A stretch of DNA of 47,856 nt from Campylobacterota bacterium (GCA_003252535.1 QKDN01000025.1:1-47856), one strand, 5' to 3'; counted from the stretch's first letter, positions 32,504 to 41,733 are shown. Numbers and translations are program-made. The notes: generated from the sequence alone by a model not told the origin.

Positions 32504-32583
32504 GTAGGGTGGGTTTCCTAACCCACCGTTTGTTTCCGGTATCGCTGGCTGTTCATCTCGGTGGGCGGGGAAGCCCACCCTAC
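32504..32583. repeat. Paired-hairpin element 3 (GTAGGGTGGG ends)
   Basis: 80 bp, ends GTAGGGTGGG and CCCACCCTAC, each able to form a hairpin with GGTGGG/CCCACC. It splits the nifV-GNAT part from the DUF683-BFD-LRR part. Confidence 0.75.
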
Positions 32584-32615
32584 GGGTTTCTGATCTCTGT
32601 CCAGCGAACGGTAAG

Positions 32616-33419
32616 TCAGAACGCATACACCATCTCCAGGTCGATATCGGGTCTTGCCCCCTTGTACATCAGCACCATATTGTCGGTGAGCTTGAAGCCG
32701 TACGAGGTGTAGAGCTCCCTGATCTCCGGGATCGATACGGGGATGATCGAGAGGACTTTCTTGAGCCCCCTGTGGTAGAGGACGCCGCGCATCAGCTGTT
32801 CGGCGTCGGTGTATGCCCCGTCGCTCATCACCCACGGCGCTATCTTCACCAGCCCCTTGTCGAGGGCGTAGGAGTGCTGGAAGCCCACCTGTGTCGAGAG
32901 GACGAGCGAAGAGTGGCGTATCGTGGAGAGGAGGTATTCGCTCCGCTCTATCCCGAACGCTTTGCGGTCGAGCGATTTGAGTATGGGGATATAGTTCTCG
33001 CCCGATATCCTCTTGGACATCGCGGAGGTGAAGTTGAATGCCACTTTCTCGCCGCTGTAGAGCGCCTGCGAGAACCTGCTGTGGACGGCGAACCCGAGAC
33101 TCTCGAAGAGGGCTTTCTCCCCTTCGTGCGCCATGACCATCATATCGTTCGCGGGGAAGTTCCGCAGCAGCAGTCCGGCAAGGCGCTCCTTGAGTCCCTC
33201 CGGGGCGTTCTGGTCGTAGTGGAAGGAGTTGATGAAGATGCTCTCTTCGATCCTGTATCCACCGATCACCCCGATGATGTCGCTCCCCTCGTAGGCGGCG
33301 AATGTGATATCCCCGAATGTCTGGTAAGAGCTCATCACGAGGTGCCTGTCGCAGAGTATCCGCTGCGAGAAGAGCTCCATATCATGGGCGAATGTGGGGC
33401 GCGGCCAACCTACGAACAT
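32616..33419 (-). CDS. GNAT-like acetyltransferase protein
   Basis: A 267-residue protein with the look of a GNAT N-acetyltransferase, possibly with two such folds: strand segments I-T-F-A-A-Y-E-G-S-D-I-I-G-V-I-G, a loop A-P-E-G-L-K-E-R-L-A-G-L-L-L, the F-E-S-L-G-F-A motif and, near the C terminus, R-E-L-Y-T-S-Y-G-F. The Gly-rich acetyl-CoA loop is weak, so this is not certain. It overlaps nifV by 10 nt and is translated behind it. A role in modifying a nif product or in homocitrate use is speculative. Confidence 0.65.
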   Translation of the reverse strand: MFVGWPRPTFAHDMELFSQRILCDRHLVMSSYQTFGDITFAAYEGSDIIGVIGGYRIEESIFINSFHYDQNAPEGLKERLAGLLLRNFPANDMMVMAHEGEKALFESLGFAVHSRFSQALYSGEKVAFNFTSAMSKRISGENYIPILKSLDRKAFGIERSEYLLSTIRHSSLVLSTQVGFQHSYALDKGLVKIAPWVMSDGAYTDAEQLMRGVLYHRGLKKVLSIIPVSIPEIRELYTSYGFKLTDNMVLMYKGARPDIDLEMVYAF

Positions 33420-34516
33420 AGGTAGAGCTCCCGCAGCTCATCCGGTGCCATCACCTCTTTGCGGTCGGTGACGATCTCCCTGACCCTCGGGAGGAGCTGG
33501 TTGACCTTGGCGAGGTTCGCCTCGATCCCCGCTGCCCTGAGGTGGTAGAGGAGGGTGGAGCTCCCCGAGTGCTTGCCGATGGGGAAGCGGCGAGTGAGCC
33601 CCACCTCTTCGGGTGCGAAGGCCTCGTAGGAGCTGCTCGACTTGATCATCCCGTTGACATGGATGCCAGACTCGTGGGAGAAGATATTCTGCCCGATGAT
33701 CGGGATATTGGTGCCGATGGGTTGTCGTGCCGCTTCACTGACAAGATTGACAAGCTCTGTCAACCTCGCGCCGTTGATGGTGCGCTGCTCCCCCAGCTGG
33801 TGGGTGAGGCTCATCAGCACCTGCTCGAAAGAGGCGTTGCCGGCTCTCTCCCCCAGGCCGATGACAGTGGTGTTGACACTTGCCGCTCCCGCTTCTATCC
33901 CTGCGATGGCGTTGGCGGTGGCCATGCCGAAGTCGTTGTGGGTGTGCATCTCGATATCGAGGAGCCCCAGTGCCGTGAGACGGGAGACATTCTCGTAGGT
34001 GCGGCGGGGGGTGAGGATGCCGACCGTATCGCAGTAGCGGAATCTGTCGGCTCCGTGCTCTGCACCAAAACGCATGATCTCCTCGATGAATGCCAGGTCT
34101 CCCCTCGAAGCGTCCTCGCCGCCGATACAGACATAGAGCCCCTCGGCTTTGGCGGTGCGGAGTACCGTCTCAAGGTTGCGGAAGAGCTTCTCGCGATCCC
34201 CGCCGAACTTGATATCGATGAGGATATCGGAGACAGGGATCGAGAGATCGACCGCTTTGATACCGCACTCGAGCGACTTTTCGAGGTCTTCGGGGGTCGC
34301 CCTGTTCCAGCTCATGGTGCGAATGGGGAGCCCCAGCGAGAGTATCTCCCTGATATCCTCCTGCTCCCTCGCCCCCATCGCAGGGATACCGATCTCCAGC
34401 TCATCGGCTCCCGCTTCATAGAGAGCCAGAGCGATGGCAAGCTTCTCGTGCGTATTGAACGCTACGAACGGGGCTTGCTCTCCGTCACGCAATGTAGTGT
34501 CATTGATGAGTGCCAT
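33410..34516 (-). CDS. nifV: Homocitrate synthase NifV
   Basis: A 368-residue enzyme that joins acetyl-CoA and 2-oxoglutarate into homocitrate, the organic ligand of the FeMo-cofactor. The family signature D-T-T-L-R-D-G-E-Q-A-P is at the N terminus and the metal-binding H-T-H-N-D-F-G-M-A near residue 185. A further signature, N-T-T-V-I-G-L-G-E-R-A-G-N-A, is also present. It is the first gene behind a sigma-54 promoter. Confidence 0.95.
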   Translation of the reverse strand: MALINDTTLRDGEQAPFVAFNTHEKLAIALALYEAGADELEIGIPAMGAREQEDIREILSLGLPIRTMSWNRATPEDLEKSLECGIKAVDLSIPVSDILIDIKFGGDREKLFRNLETVLRTAKAEGLYVCIGGEDASRGDLAFIEEIMRFGAEHGADRFRYCDTVGILTPRRTYENVSRLTALGLLDIEMHTHNDFGMATANAIAGIEAGAASVNTTVIGLGERAGNASFEQVLMSLTHQLGEQRTINGARLTELVNLVSEAARQPIGTNIPIIGQNIFSHESGIHVNGMIKSSSSYEAFAPEEVGLTRRFPIGKHSGSSTLLYHLRAAGIEANLAKVNQLLPRVREIVTDRKEVMAPDELRELYLCS

Positions 34517-34553
34517 AGGTATATCCTTGTGATGGGATCATTAGGGATAGAGA

Positions 34554-34569
34554 TGCAAAAAGCGTTCCG
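34554..34569 (-). promoter_or_regulatory. Sigma-54 promoter for nifV
   Basis: Minus strand CGGAACGCTTTTTGCA with GG/GC in canonical spacing; transcription near 34542, about 26 nt before nifV. Confidence 0.8.
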
Positions 34570-34601
34570 TGTGGATTTTGTGAAATGGGGTGTTGTGATA
34601 T

Positions 34602-34709
34602 ACAGGGTGGGCTTGCCAGCCCACAAATTATTTCGTATGAAGTGTAATGTTCAATTTGGAGTAATTGATGATATCTGGAACAAATGGTGGGTTAGCAAAC
34701 CCACCCTAC
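34602..34709. repeat. Paired-hairpin element 4
   Basis: 108 bp with ends ACAGGGTGGG and CCCACCCTAC; the left end has one change from GTAGGGTGGG. Each end folds into a hairpin (GGTGGGCT..AGCCCAC and GGTGGGTT..AACCCACC). Located upstream of the nifV promoter. Confidence 0.7.
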
Positions 34710-34724
34710 GCGTGAAAAATCTAT

Positions 34725-35104
34725 TTACATCACAATTGCAAAGTTGAGTTTTGCACCTGTCTCGGCGGAATTTTGTGCGAATTTTATACTGCTTTGCAAC
34801 TCTTCTACAATTTCATCATGTGAATTTTTAATGAGTCCAAATCTGATTTTATTTGACTGTATGTGACTCAGAAGCTTTTCCAGTATATCCAGAGCTTCGC
34901 TTGCTTCAATCCAGATACCTTGTTCCGCCATCATCTCATCAGTGCTTTCATATTTTTCGGGCATTTCCAGTATTTCCATATTTATACGAAAATCTATATC
35001 ATCACAAATACTTGTCAAGGAACGGATTCCTATCTTTTCGCAAATGGCTGATCCGAAGTGACTTTACCATCTTTTAAAGCATTACGCCAAAGAACCGTAC
35101 TCAT
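34725..35104 (-). pseudogene. Small hypothetical gene with an apparent one-base frameshift
   Basis: A start at 35104 behind AAAGGA opens a protein beginning M-S-T-V-L-W-R-N-A-L that stops at 35030. A second frame from about 35018 to 34725 encodes 97 residues. Adding one A to the AAAA run near 35040 would join them to D-Q-P-F-A-K-K-I-G-I-R-S and give one protein of about 125 residues. So it may be a decayed gene, a sequencing error in a homopolymer, or a frameshifted gene. No family recognised; AT-rich unlike the nif genes. Confidence 0.5.
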
Positions 35105-35177
35105 ATGTTTATCCTTTTAGAGTTTTATTGAACAAATCTCTAAAGCATACCCAAAAAAAATCAAATCAAAAAACATC

Positions 35178-35262
35178 GTAGGTTCGATTTCATCGAACAT
35201 CCATTTGCATACAGAAAGTTTTCCGATCATTCGTAACAATCGTTCGATGAAATCGAACCTAC
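35178..35262. repeat. Paired-hairpin element 5 (GTAGGTTCGAT ends)
   Basis: 85 bp with a perfect 21-bp terminal inverted repeat starting GTAGGTTCGAT and ending ATCGAACCTAC. Each end is itself a hairpin (TTCGAT/ATCGAA). The stem differs from the other elements while GTAGG/CCTAC stays. Confidence 0.8.
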
Positions 35263-35303
35263 GGGTATGGTAAAATGAGGTGAAAAAAGAAATGGAGGAG
35301 GGA

Positions 35304-35323
35304 CACCCGGGAAGCCCCGGATG
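35304..35323 (-). terminator. Possible terminator after nifK
   Basis: On the minus strand CATCCGGG-GCTT-CCCGGGTG (one G-T pair) forms a hairpin 13 nt after the nifK stop; a T-rich run (TTTCTTTTTT) follows about 13 nt later. Confidence 0.5.
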
Positions 35324-35336
35324 TGGAGAAAACTTC

Positions 35337-36884
35337 TTAGCGAACGCAGTCGAAGAAGTAGTCTGTCTTGGCGATAGTTTTTGTCTCTTCGTCAAGTTGG
35401 TCAAGAACAGAGTTCGTGATCCAGGTAAGAAGGTTAAGAGCACCTTTGTAACCGCTCATAGAGTATCTGTGCAGGTGGTGTCTGTCGAAGATCGGGAAAC
35501 CGATTCTGATCAGAGGTATACCTGTATCTCTGTAGAGCTCTTTACCATAGACGTTACCGATGAGGAAGTCTACAGGCTCTGTGAAGAGAAGTGATCTGAG
35601 CGCCCAGAGGTCTTTACCTGCCCAGATGTTGCACTCTTCAGCCCACTGAGACTTGGCGATGATCGCTTTCATATCCTCTTCCCAGCCTTTTCTTGGAGCG
35701 TTGTGGCAGAGAACATGAGTCGGGATACCACCCATCTCTACGATGAAGCTTACGAGACCAAGAAGGAAATCGGGATCACCGTAGATCGCGAATTTCTTGC
35801 CGTGCATATACGGATATGAATCCTGCATAGCATCTACAAGCTGTGCTCTTTGTACTTTGAGCGCTTCAGGAACTTCTTTGCCTGTAAGCTCAGCGAGCTT
35901 CATTACGAACTCATCTGTACCTGCAAGACCGATTGGGTTGCAAGTTTCGTAACCTTGCTTCCACTTGTTCTTGATAGTTTTAGCAGTCTGTGTAGTTGAG
36001 TACTTTTGGAGGCTGATAGTCGCTTTGGCGTTGATCGCTGTTTTAGCGTCTGCCATAGTCGTACCGCCTGCGTACATTGTGTACTCACCTGCACCTGTGT
36101 TCCACTGCTCTTCGTGGTCACCGAGCATGACGATCTTGTCAGAGAACATTTTGCTGATCTCTTTGATCTCTGCAAGTGAACCGAGGTATGGTTCGAAACC
36201 AGGGATGATGTTGATTCTCTCTTCATCGAGAACCTTTTCACTTTTCTCCGGGTTGAGCTGCTCAAGCATAGACTTCATCATGTTGTCGTAACCAGTGATG
36301 TGGCTACCTACGAATGATGGAGTGTGTGCATAAGTGATAGGGAGGTTGTCGAGTTCACCCTCGGCTTCTTCTCTTGCACCTACGATGAAGGCATTGAGGT
36401 CATCACCGATGACTTCTGCCATACATGTGGTAGATACTGCGATATGATCAGGTTTGTACATTGCGTTACAGTTTCTGAGACCATCTTTCATGTTGGCAAG
36501 ACCACCGAAGACCGCTGCTGACTCTGACATTGAGTCAGATACACATGGAGTCGGCTCTTTGAAGTGTCTTGTGAAGTACGATCTGAAGTACGCAACACAC
36601 CCGTGGCTACCGTGAACATAAGGCATAGTGTTTTCGAACCCGAGAGCTGCCATGATAGCCCCTAGAGGCTGGCAAGCTTTTGCAGGGTTGACAGTGATCG
36701 CTTCACGGGCAAGGTTCTTCTCTCTGTATTCCCATGACTTCGTCCAGTCTGCGACCTCCTGAACTTTTGCAGGATTGATCGCGCCCATTGCGCTCTCGAA
36801 TTCTTTTTTAGCTGCCAGAGAAGTTTGATACTCCTCTTTAAGGAACAGCTTTTGTCCGTTTACTATGTTTTCTACGTCTTGCAT
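35337..36884 (-). CDS. nifK: Nitrogenase MoFe protein beta subunit NifK
   Basis: A 515-residue subunit of the MoFe protein. P-cluster ligands are visible in P-A-K-A-C-Q-P-L-G-A, G-S-H-G-C-V-A-Y-F and S-T-T-C-M-A-E-V-I-G. The length and the N-terminal extension typical of the molybdenum type are present. It follows nifD by 16 nt. Codon choice is richer in T-ending and optimal codons than the surrounding genes, fitting very high expression. Confidence 0.97.
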   Translation of the reverse strand: MQDVENIVNGQKLFLKEEYQTSLAAKKEFESAMGAINPAKVQEVADWTKSWEYREKNLAREAITVNPAKACQPLGAIMAALGFENTMPYVHGSHGCVAYFRSYFTRHFKEPTPCVSDSMSESAAVFGGLANMKDGLRNCNAMYKPDHIAVSTTCMAEVIGDDLNAFIVGAREEAEGELDNLPITYAHTPSFVGSHITGYDNMMKSMLEQLNPEKSEKVLDEERINIIPGFEPYLGSLAEIKEISKMFSDKIVMLGDHEEQWNTGAGEYTMYAGGTTMADAKTAINAKATISLQKYSTTQTAKTIKNKWKQGYETCNPIGLAGTDEFVMKLAELTGKEVPEALKVQRAQLVDAMQDSYPYMHGKKFAIYGDPDFLLGLVSFIVEMGGIPTHVLCHNAPRKGWEEDMKAIIAKSQWAEECNIWAGKDLWALRSLLFTEPVDFLIGNVYGKELYRDTGIPLIRIGFPIFDRHHLHRYSMSGYKGALNLLTWITNSVLDQLDEETKTIAKTDYFFDCVR

Positions 36885-36900
36885 CTTATGCTCCTGCTTC

Positions 36901-38352
36901 TTATTTTTCCCAAGGCGCTTTAGTGTGCGCCCATACAGGTGAGTTCATAGCCAAATCCATATCTTTGGCAAATACCGCAAACGCATCATACCCGTGGTAT
37001 GGTCCGCTGTAGTCCCATGAGTGCATTTGTCTGAACGGAAGACCCATTTTCTGGAACACATATTTCTCTTTGACACCTGAAGCTACGAGGTCTGGCTTAA
37101 GTGTTTTTACAAACTGCTCAAGCTCGTATTCGTTGACGTCATCGTAGATGAGCGTACTTCTGGCGATATCTTCTTTGGTTCTCTTGTAGTCGTCACCGTG
37201 AGCGAACTCGTAACCTGTACCGATAACTTCCATACCGAGGTCTTCGTAAGCGCCGATTACGTGTCTTGGTCTGAGACCACCGACGTAAAGCATTACTTTC
37301 TTACCTTCGAGTTTCGGTCTGTACTTCGCGACAACTGCATCAGTCATAGCTGTGTATTTCGCGATAACCGCTTCAGTTTTCTCCTGAATCTCAGGTCCGA
37401 AGAATTCAGCGATCTTTCTGAGAGACTCAGTAGTTTTTGATGGACCAAAGAAGTTGTACTCCATCCAGGGTATACCGAACTCTTGCTCCATGTGTCTGCT
37501 GATGTAGTTCATCGATCTGTAGCAGTGGAGGAGGTTGAGTTTCGCTTTTGGAGCGATAGCCATCTCTTTGTAAGATGCATCCCCTGACCACTGAGCGATA
37601 ACTCTGAGACCCATCTCTTCAAGAAGGATTCTTGATGCCCATGCGTCACCACCGATGTTGTAGTCGCCGATGATAGCTACATCGTAATCAGTCGATTCGA
37701 AGTCTTTTCTGTAAGATGCATCCGGCATAACCTCATCACGGATCATGTCGTTGGCGATGTGGTGACCAAGTGACTGGGAAACACCACGGAAACCTTCACA
37801 TGATACCGCGATCGTAGGCTTGCTTGACTCTTTCTTGTGAACTTTCGCTACCGCCTGGATATCGTCACCGATAAGACCGATCGGACACTCAGACTGGATA
37901 GAAATACCGTTATTGAGTGGGAATAATTCATCGATCTCTTCAAGAGCTTTCTTGAGTTTCTTATCCCCACCGAATACGATATCTTTCTCTGTAAAGTCTG
38001 TAGAGAAGTTCATAGTAACGAATGTATCGATACCTGTTGTTCCGATGTAGTAGTTTCTTCTACCTGCACGGCTGTACTGACCACAACCGATCGGTCCGTG
38101 TGAGATATGGATCATATCTTTGATCGGTCCCCAGACAACACCTTTTGAACCTGCGTATGCACAACCTCTCTGGCTCATTACGCCTGGAACAGTTTGCTTG
38201 TTTGATCTTGTTTTGTCACAAGCGCCTTTGACACCTTCTGGAGAGTCTACACCAAGGTGTTTTGCTCTGTTCTTCGCTGCTTTCGCAGGATATGCCTTCA
38301 GTACTTCTTCGATCGCTTCTTTCTGTAGAGCTTCTAGTTCTGGATTACCCAT
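36901..38352 (-). CDS. nifD: Nitrogenase MoFe protein alpha subunit NifD
   Basis: A 483-residue subunit that holds the FeMo-cofactor. Key parts: P-cluster Cys in [18 protein letters not shown] and S-E-C-P-I-G-L-I-G; the cofactor Cys in L-L-H-C-Y-R-S-M-N; the cofactor His in [12 protein letters not shown]; and the active-site region [11 protein letters not shown]. All are as in molybdenum nitrogenase. It follows the unknown 119-residue gene by 36 nt and is followed by nifK. Confidence 0.97.
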   Translation of the reverse strand: MGNPELEALQKEAIEEVLKAYPAKAAKNRAKHLGVDSPEGVKGACDKTRSNKQTVPGVMSQRGCAYAGSKGVVWGPIKDMIHISHGPIGCGQYSRAGRRNYYIGTTGIDTFVTMNFSTDFTEKDIVFGGDKKLKKALEEIDELFPLNNGISIQSECPIGLIGDDIQAVAKVHKKESSKPTIAVSCEGFRGVSQSLGHHIANDMIRDEVMPDASYRKDFESTDYDVAIIGDYNIGGDAWASRILLEEMGLRVIAQWSGDASYKEMAIAPKAKLNLLHCYRSMNYISRHMEQEFGIPWMEYNFFGPSKTTESLRKIAEFFGPEIQEKTEAVIAKYTAMTDAVVAKYRPKLEGKKVMLYVGGLRPRHVIGAYEDLGMEVIGTGYEFAHGDDYKRTKEDIARSTLIYDDVNEYELEQFVKTLKPDLVASGVKEKYVFQKMGLPFRQMHSWDYSGPYHGYDAFAVFAKDMDLAMNSPVWAHTKAPWEK

Positions 38353-38388
38353 TTTTCATCCTTTCAACTGGCTTGTGGTGAGAGTTGC

Positions 38389-38748
38389 TTACGCAACTTT
38401 CACTCTGTAGAGATTCATATCGTCAAGCTTTTTGCAAAGCTCTTTTGTCTTCTCACCGTCAACAGATTTTGAAATCTCAGAAATTTGGTATTTATTTGTG
38501 TAATAAATCATTTTGAAATCATTTTTAGCTGCAACTTCTGTATTTGTATAGTAATCTACAAAAGCAGTGTGAGCGAATGTACCGGCAGGTACTTCGATTG
38601 TCTCAAGTTGGACACCTTCTCTTGTCTCACTTGTCAATGTCACTGTCTTGCCAGCTGCATCGATACCTTCTTCAACTTTAGCGATCACTTTTTCGAAACT
38701 TACGTCGTTTCCTTCACTTGCTGGGAAATGATAACCACATACAAACAT
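38389..38748 (-). CDS. Unknown 119-residue protein between nifH and nifD
   Basis: A 119-residue soluble protein beginning M-F-V-C-G-Y-H-F-P-A-S-E-G-N-D. It has two Cys (residues 4 and near 105), many Val, Thr and Glu, and shows no resemblance to PII/NifI or any nif protein I know. Start chosen at 38748 with GAGGAG upstream; an upstream in-frame ATG would cross the sigma-54 site. Codon use is like that of nifHDK, pointing to high expression. It has its own sigma-54 promoter and is followed by nifD at 36 nt. Position and codon use suggest a role with the MoFe or Fe protein. Confidence 0.7.
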   Translation of the reverse strand: MFVCGYHFPASEGNDVSFEKVIAKVEEGIDAAGKTVTLTSETREGVQLETIEVPAGTFAHTAFVDYYTNTEVAAKNDFKMIYYTNKYQISEISKSVDGEKTKELCKKLDDMNLYRVKVA

Positions 38749-38784
38749 TTTATTCTCCTCTTTCTCTTTTATTTTATATTCTCT

Positions 38785-38800
38785 TGCATAATCCGTTCCA
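38785..38800 (-). promoter_or_regulatory. Sigma-54 promoter for the 119-residue gene and nifDK
   Basis: Minus strand TGGAACGGATTATGCA with the exact GG/GC spacing, between the nifH hairpins and the 119-residue gene. Transcription would start near 38773, about 25 nt before the start codon. It allows nifDK to be read separately from nifH. Confidence 0.75.
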
Positions 38801-38829
38801 AAGACGAATCTTGGAAACGATATTTTTCG

Positions 38830-38851
38830 TTCCCAAACACCGGCTTGGGAA
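38830..38851 (-). terminator. Second stem-loop downstream of nifH
   Basis: TTCCCAA pairs with TTGGGAA around an 8-nt loop. Together with the stem at 38870-38885 it may limit read-through from nifH or protect its 3' end. No long T-run. Confidence 0.45.
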
Positions 38852-38869
38852 TGCATCTTCATTTGCCTC

Positions 38870-38885
38870 GAGGGGCTACCCCCTC
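38870..38885 (-). terminator. First stem-loop downstream of nifH
   Basis: GAGGGG-CTAC-CCCCTC, a strong GC-rich 6-bp hairpin 12 nt after the nifH stop. Confidence 0.45.
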
Positions 38886-38897
38886 ACCTGGAGGATA

Positions 38898-39893
<996 letters not shown>

Positions 39894-39973
39894 TTAGAAA
39901 AATTTTTCAAATCCCCTTTTTAAGGGCTTCAGAAGATATTTTGGAGGTTTTTTGTCCGATTTTTCCGTTTCGG

Positions 39974-39991
39974 GACATTTTCGTTTTTGTC
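39974..39991. promoter_or_regulatory. GACA-N10-TGTC dyad upstream of nifH promoter
   Basis: GACA and TGTC separated by 10 nt, about 105-120 nt upstream of the nifH sigma-54 site, at the distance of an activator site. The order is the mirror of the known NifA site (TGT-N10-ACA), and it is not repeated at the other promoters, so it may be chance. Confidence 0.25.
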
Positions 39992-40096
39992 GTACATTTT
40001 TGGTTTTTTGGGAGGATTTGGATGTAATTTTCGGAAAATTTTGTAAGGATCGGAAGGGTTCGTACCTGCCCGTCCGGGCAGGAGTATGGAGAGAGA

Positions 40097-40642
40097 CTAG
40101 TACGACCTGGCGCCGTAGCTGTAGGATCGCCCCGTATCTGCCGTCTCGGCAGCGACCTCGAGCTTCTGTTCGCTCTGCGAAAAGATACAGACGCTCTCGT
40201 GCTGCTCGAGACTGAGGGCGAAATACTGCCGCTCGAGGGTGGCGAACTTCTTCTTGAGCTTGTCGGAGAGATCGAGGAGGTTCTCGTAGTAGACCGACGC
40301 CAGCTCGTTGTCGTTGCTGCTAACGACGGTTTTGGCGCCGAAGAGGTTTTGCAGTACCCCCTGCTTTTTGCCAAAGTAGATCATATATATCTTGGTATAG
40401 TCATCATAGAGGGCTGCGATGAGCTCCTCCATCTCGGAAAGCACCTGTGAAGCATTGAACTTCGAAAAGTGCAGCGCTTCGTTATAGAACCAGTGGCCGA
40501 AGGGGGACTCCTGAACGATCAGGGACGGTGCCTTGTTCTGATCGGTCAGTCCCGATACGAGAAGTTTGATAGAGTTGACCCATTGGATATGTGCAGCGCG
40601 TGCCTTATAGAGCCTGTCGATGTTCTTCTCTTTGCTGTTCAT
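40097..40642 (-). CDS. CZB-like / chemoreceptor zinc-binding-like protein
   Basis: About 181 residues (190 from an earlier ATG at 40669). The segment A-R-A-A-H-I-Q-W-V-N-S-I, then E-S-P-F-G-H-W-F-Y-N, resembles the CZB domain (H-x-x-W and C-x-L-G-x-W), but the expected Cys is Ser and the later His pair is not clear. It has a long coiled-coil-like C-terminal half and no signal. Start 40642 chosen because GGAG lies 7 nt upstream and a possible -10 (TATAAT) covers the earlier ATG. It is upstream of nifH, on the same strand. Confidence 0.55.
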   Translation of the reverse strand: MNSKEKNIDRLYKARAAHIQWVNSIKLLVSGLTDQNKAPSLIVQESPFGHWFYNEALHFSKFNASQVLSEMEELIAALYDDYTKIYMIYFGKKQGVLQNLFGAKTVVSSNDNELASVYYENLLDLSDKLKKKFATLERQYFALSLEQHESVCIFSQSEQKLEVAAETADTGRSYSYGARSY

Positions 40643-40843
40643 TTTTTTCTCCAAATTGCTTTTTGCCATTATAGCACTCCCAGCACCGGACGGCTGATTC
40701 TGGTTGTATATTTTTTAGACATAGTATTTATTAAATTTTAATCATAACTATTAACTCCGAAAGTTTAGGGAAACCAGAGAAGTGCCGGGAATATGGGCAG
40801 ATGCAGCCGTTCACATCTATCTGACCAGATTTTGACAAAACCT

Positions 40844-40873
40844 GTAGGGATCGGCGGCTTTAGACGCGCCGAT
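40844..40873. repeat. Single GTAGG-type hairpin
   Basis: GTAGGG followed by the stem ATCGGCG ... CGCCGAT (7 bp) with loop GCTTTAGACG, about 20 nt before the promoter of the toxin-antitoxin pair. It resembles one half of the paired-hairpin elements. Confidence 0.5.
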
Positions 40874-40891
40874 GTGGGAATATCGGATCAA

Positions 40892-40920
40892 TTGACAATA
40901 TAGATACAAAAAGTTATAAT
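40892..40920 (+). promoter_or_regulatory. Consensus sigma-70 promoter of the toxin-antitoxin pair
   Basis: TTGACA (40892-40897), a spacer of exactly 17 nt, and TATAAT (40915-40920). Both boxes are perfect, which is rare in this window. It would start transcription near 40928, just before the antitoxin gene. Confidence 0.8.
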
Positions 40921-40947
40921 GATTCAAAAGATGACAAGGAGCTATAG

Positions 40948-41250
40948 ATGACGGTAGCGACCAAGATAGGGATCAGAGATATAGCAAGAAATGTGAATAT
41001 ACTCAATGAGTACGATTACATCGAAGTGGAAGACAGAAAAACGCACGAATACAAAGGGCTCTTCATCGCACCCAAATATGCCGAAGAGTTCAAGAGATAC
41101 CTGGAGGAAAAGCTTGCCAACGAGCGCAACGGGAAGCTCGATCGGCTGAAAAGATATGCAGCCAAAGGCAAAATAGAAGAACAGTACAACGATCTCGACG
41201 GCGCGGCGCTGAGAGAAAAGATAGCCGAAGCGAAACTCGACGATGCGTAA
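40948..41250 (+). CDS. Antitoxin of a VapBC-like pair
   Basis: A 100-residue protein with N-terminal strands (I-G-I-R-D-I-A-R-N-V-N, Y-D-Y-I-E-V-E-D) consistent with a DNA-binding antitoxin, and a basic helical C-terminal half. AAGGAG is upstream. The following PIN-domain gene overlaps it by 8 nt (ATGCGTAA), the usual antitoxin-toxin order. It probably represses its own promoter, which is unusually strong. The family (AbrB-, PHD- or other) is not certain. Confidence 0.65.
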   Translation: MTVATKIGIRDIARNVNILNEYDYIEVEDRKTHEYKGLFIAPKYAEEFKRYLEEKLANERNGKLDRLKRYAAKGKIEEQYNDLDGAALREKIAEAKLDDA

Positions 41251-41641
41251 AGCGTTTCTGGATACCAATATCGTCGCAGATCTCCTCGATACCGGCAGAC
41301 GCCATCACCGTGACTCGCTGCGCCTTGTCGAAGATTTCATTCAGAACGATATACAGATATGTATCAGCGAAGACATGATAAGCACCCTCTACTACATCTC
41401 GAAAGAGAAAATTGCAACGCTGGAATTCCTGAAAAATGTCGTATTTGTCGACTGGGAGGTGCTCTCCTACGGCAAAGAGATGCTGCATAAAGCGGTCGAG
41501 CTCTCTCTTCGTGACGGAAAAGACCTCGAAGACATCCTCCAGTGCCTGTGCGCCAAATCAAACGGCTGCTCCGTCATCGTCACCAACGACACTGATTTTT
41601 ATGACTGCGGTATCGAGGTAAAGCGCTCTTACGGGGAATAA
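41243..41641 (+). CDS. PIN-domain toxin (VapC-like)
   Basis: A 132-residue PIN-domain nuclease. Acidic active-site residues lie in F-L-D-T-N-I (Asp7), the middle of the chain (D-L-E-D-I-L-Q), and near the end in T-N-D-T-D-F. The family cleaves RNA (tRNA or rRNA) in the cytoplasm. It overlaps the antitoxin gene by 8 nt. The product is Cys-containing (C-L-C-A-K). Confidence 0.75.
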   Translation: MRKAFLDTNIVADLLDTGRRHHRDSLRLVEDFIQNDIQICISEDMISTLYYISKEKIATLEFLKNVVFVDWEVLSYGKEMLHKAVELSLRDGKDLEDILQCLCAKSNGCSVIVTNDTDFYDCGIEVKRSYGE

Positions 41642-41709
41642 TTTTGACTAATTCGTTCCCCGATCTCCCCGATTGGGAATCTAGCCTCCAATATATGCCG
41701 GATCGAGAT

Positions 41710-41733
41710 GTGCCATATCGGGAGATATGGCAC
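41710..41733. repeat. Perfect 10-bp hairpin
   Basis: GTGCCATATC-GGGA-GATATGGCAC, about 70 nt after the toxin gene. No T-run; REP-like or mRNA-stabilising. Confidence 0.5.

Noticed and set aside
22929-35262. Direct or palindromic repeats considered as a CRISPR array
   Set aside because: The repeats are scattered, inverted in pairs and not separated by unique spacers of constant size.
35117-35443. A 108-residue minus-strand frame across the 3' end of nifK and the hairpin element
   Set aside because: Overlaps nifK in another frame and is produced by the repeat; not a gene.
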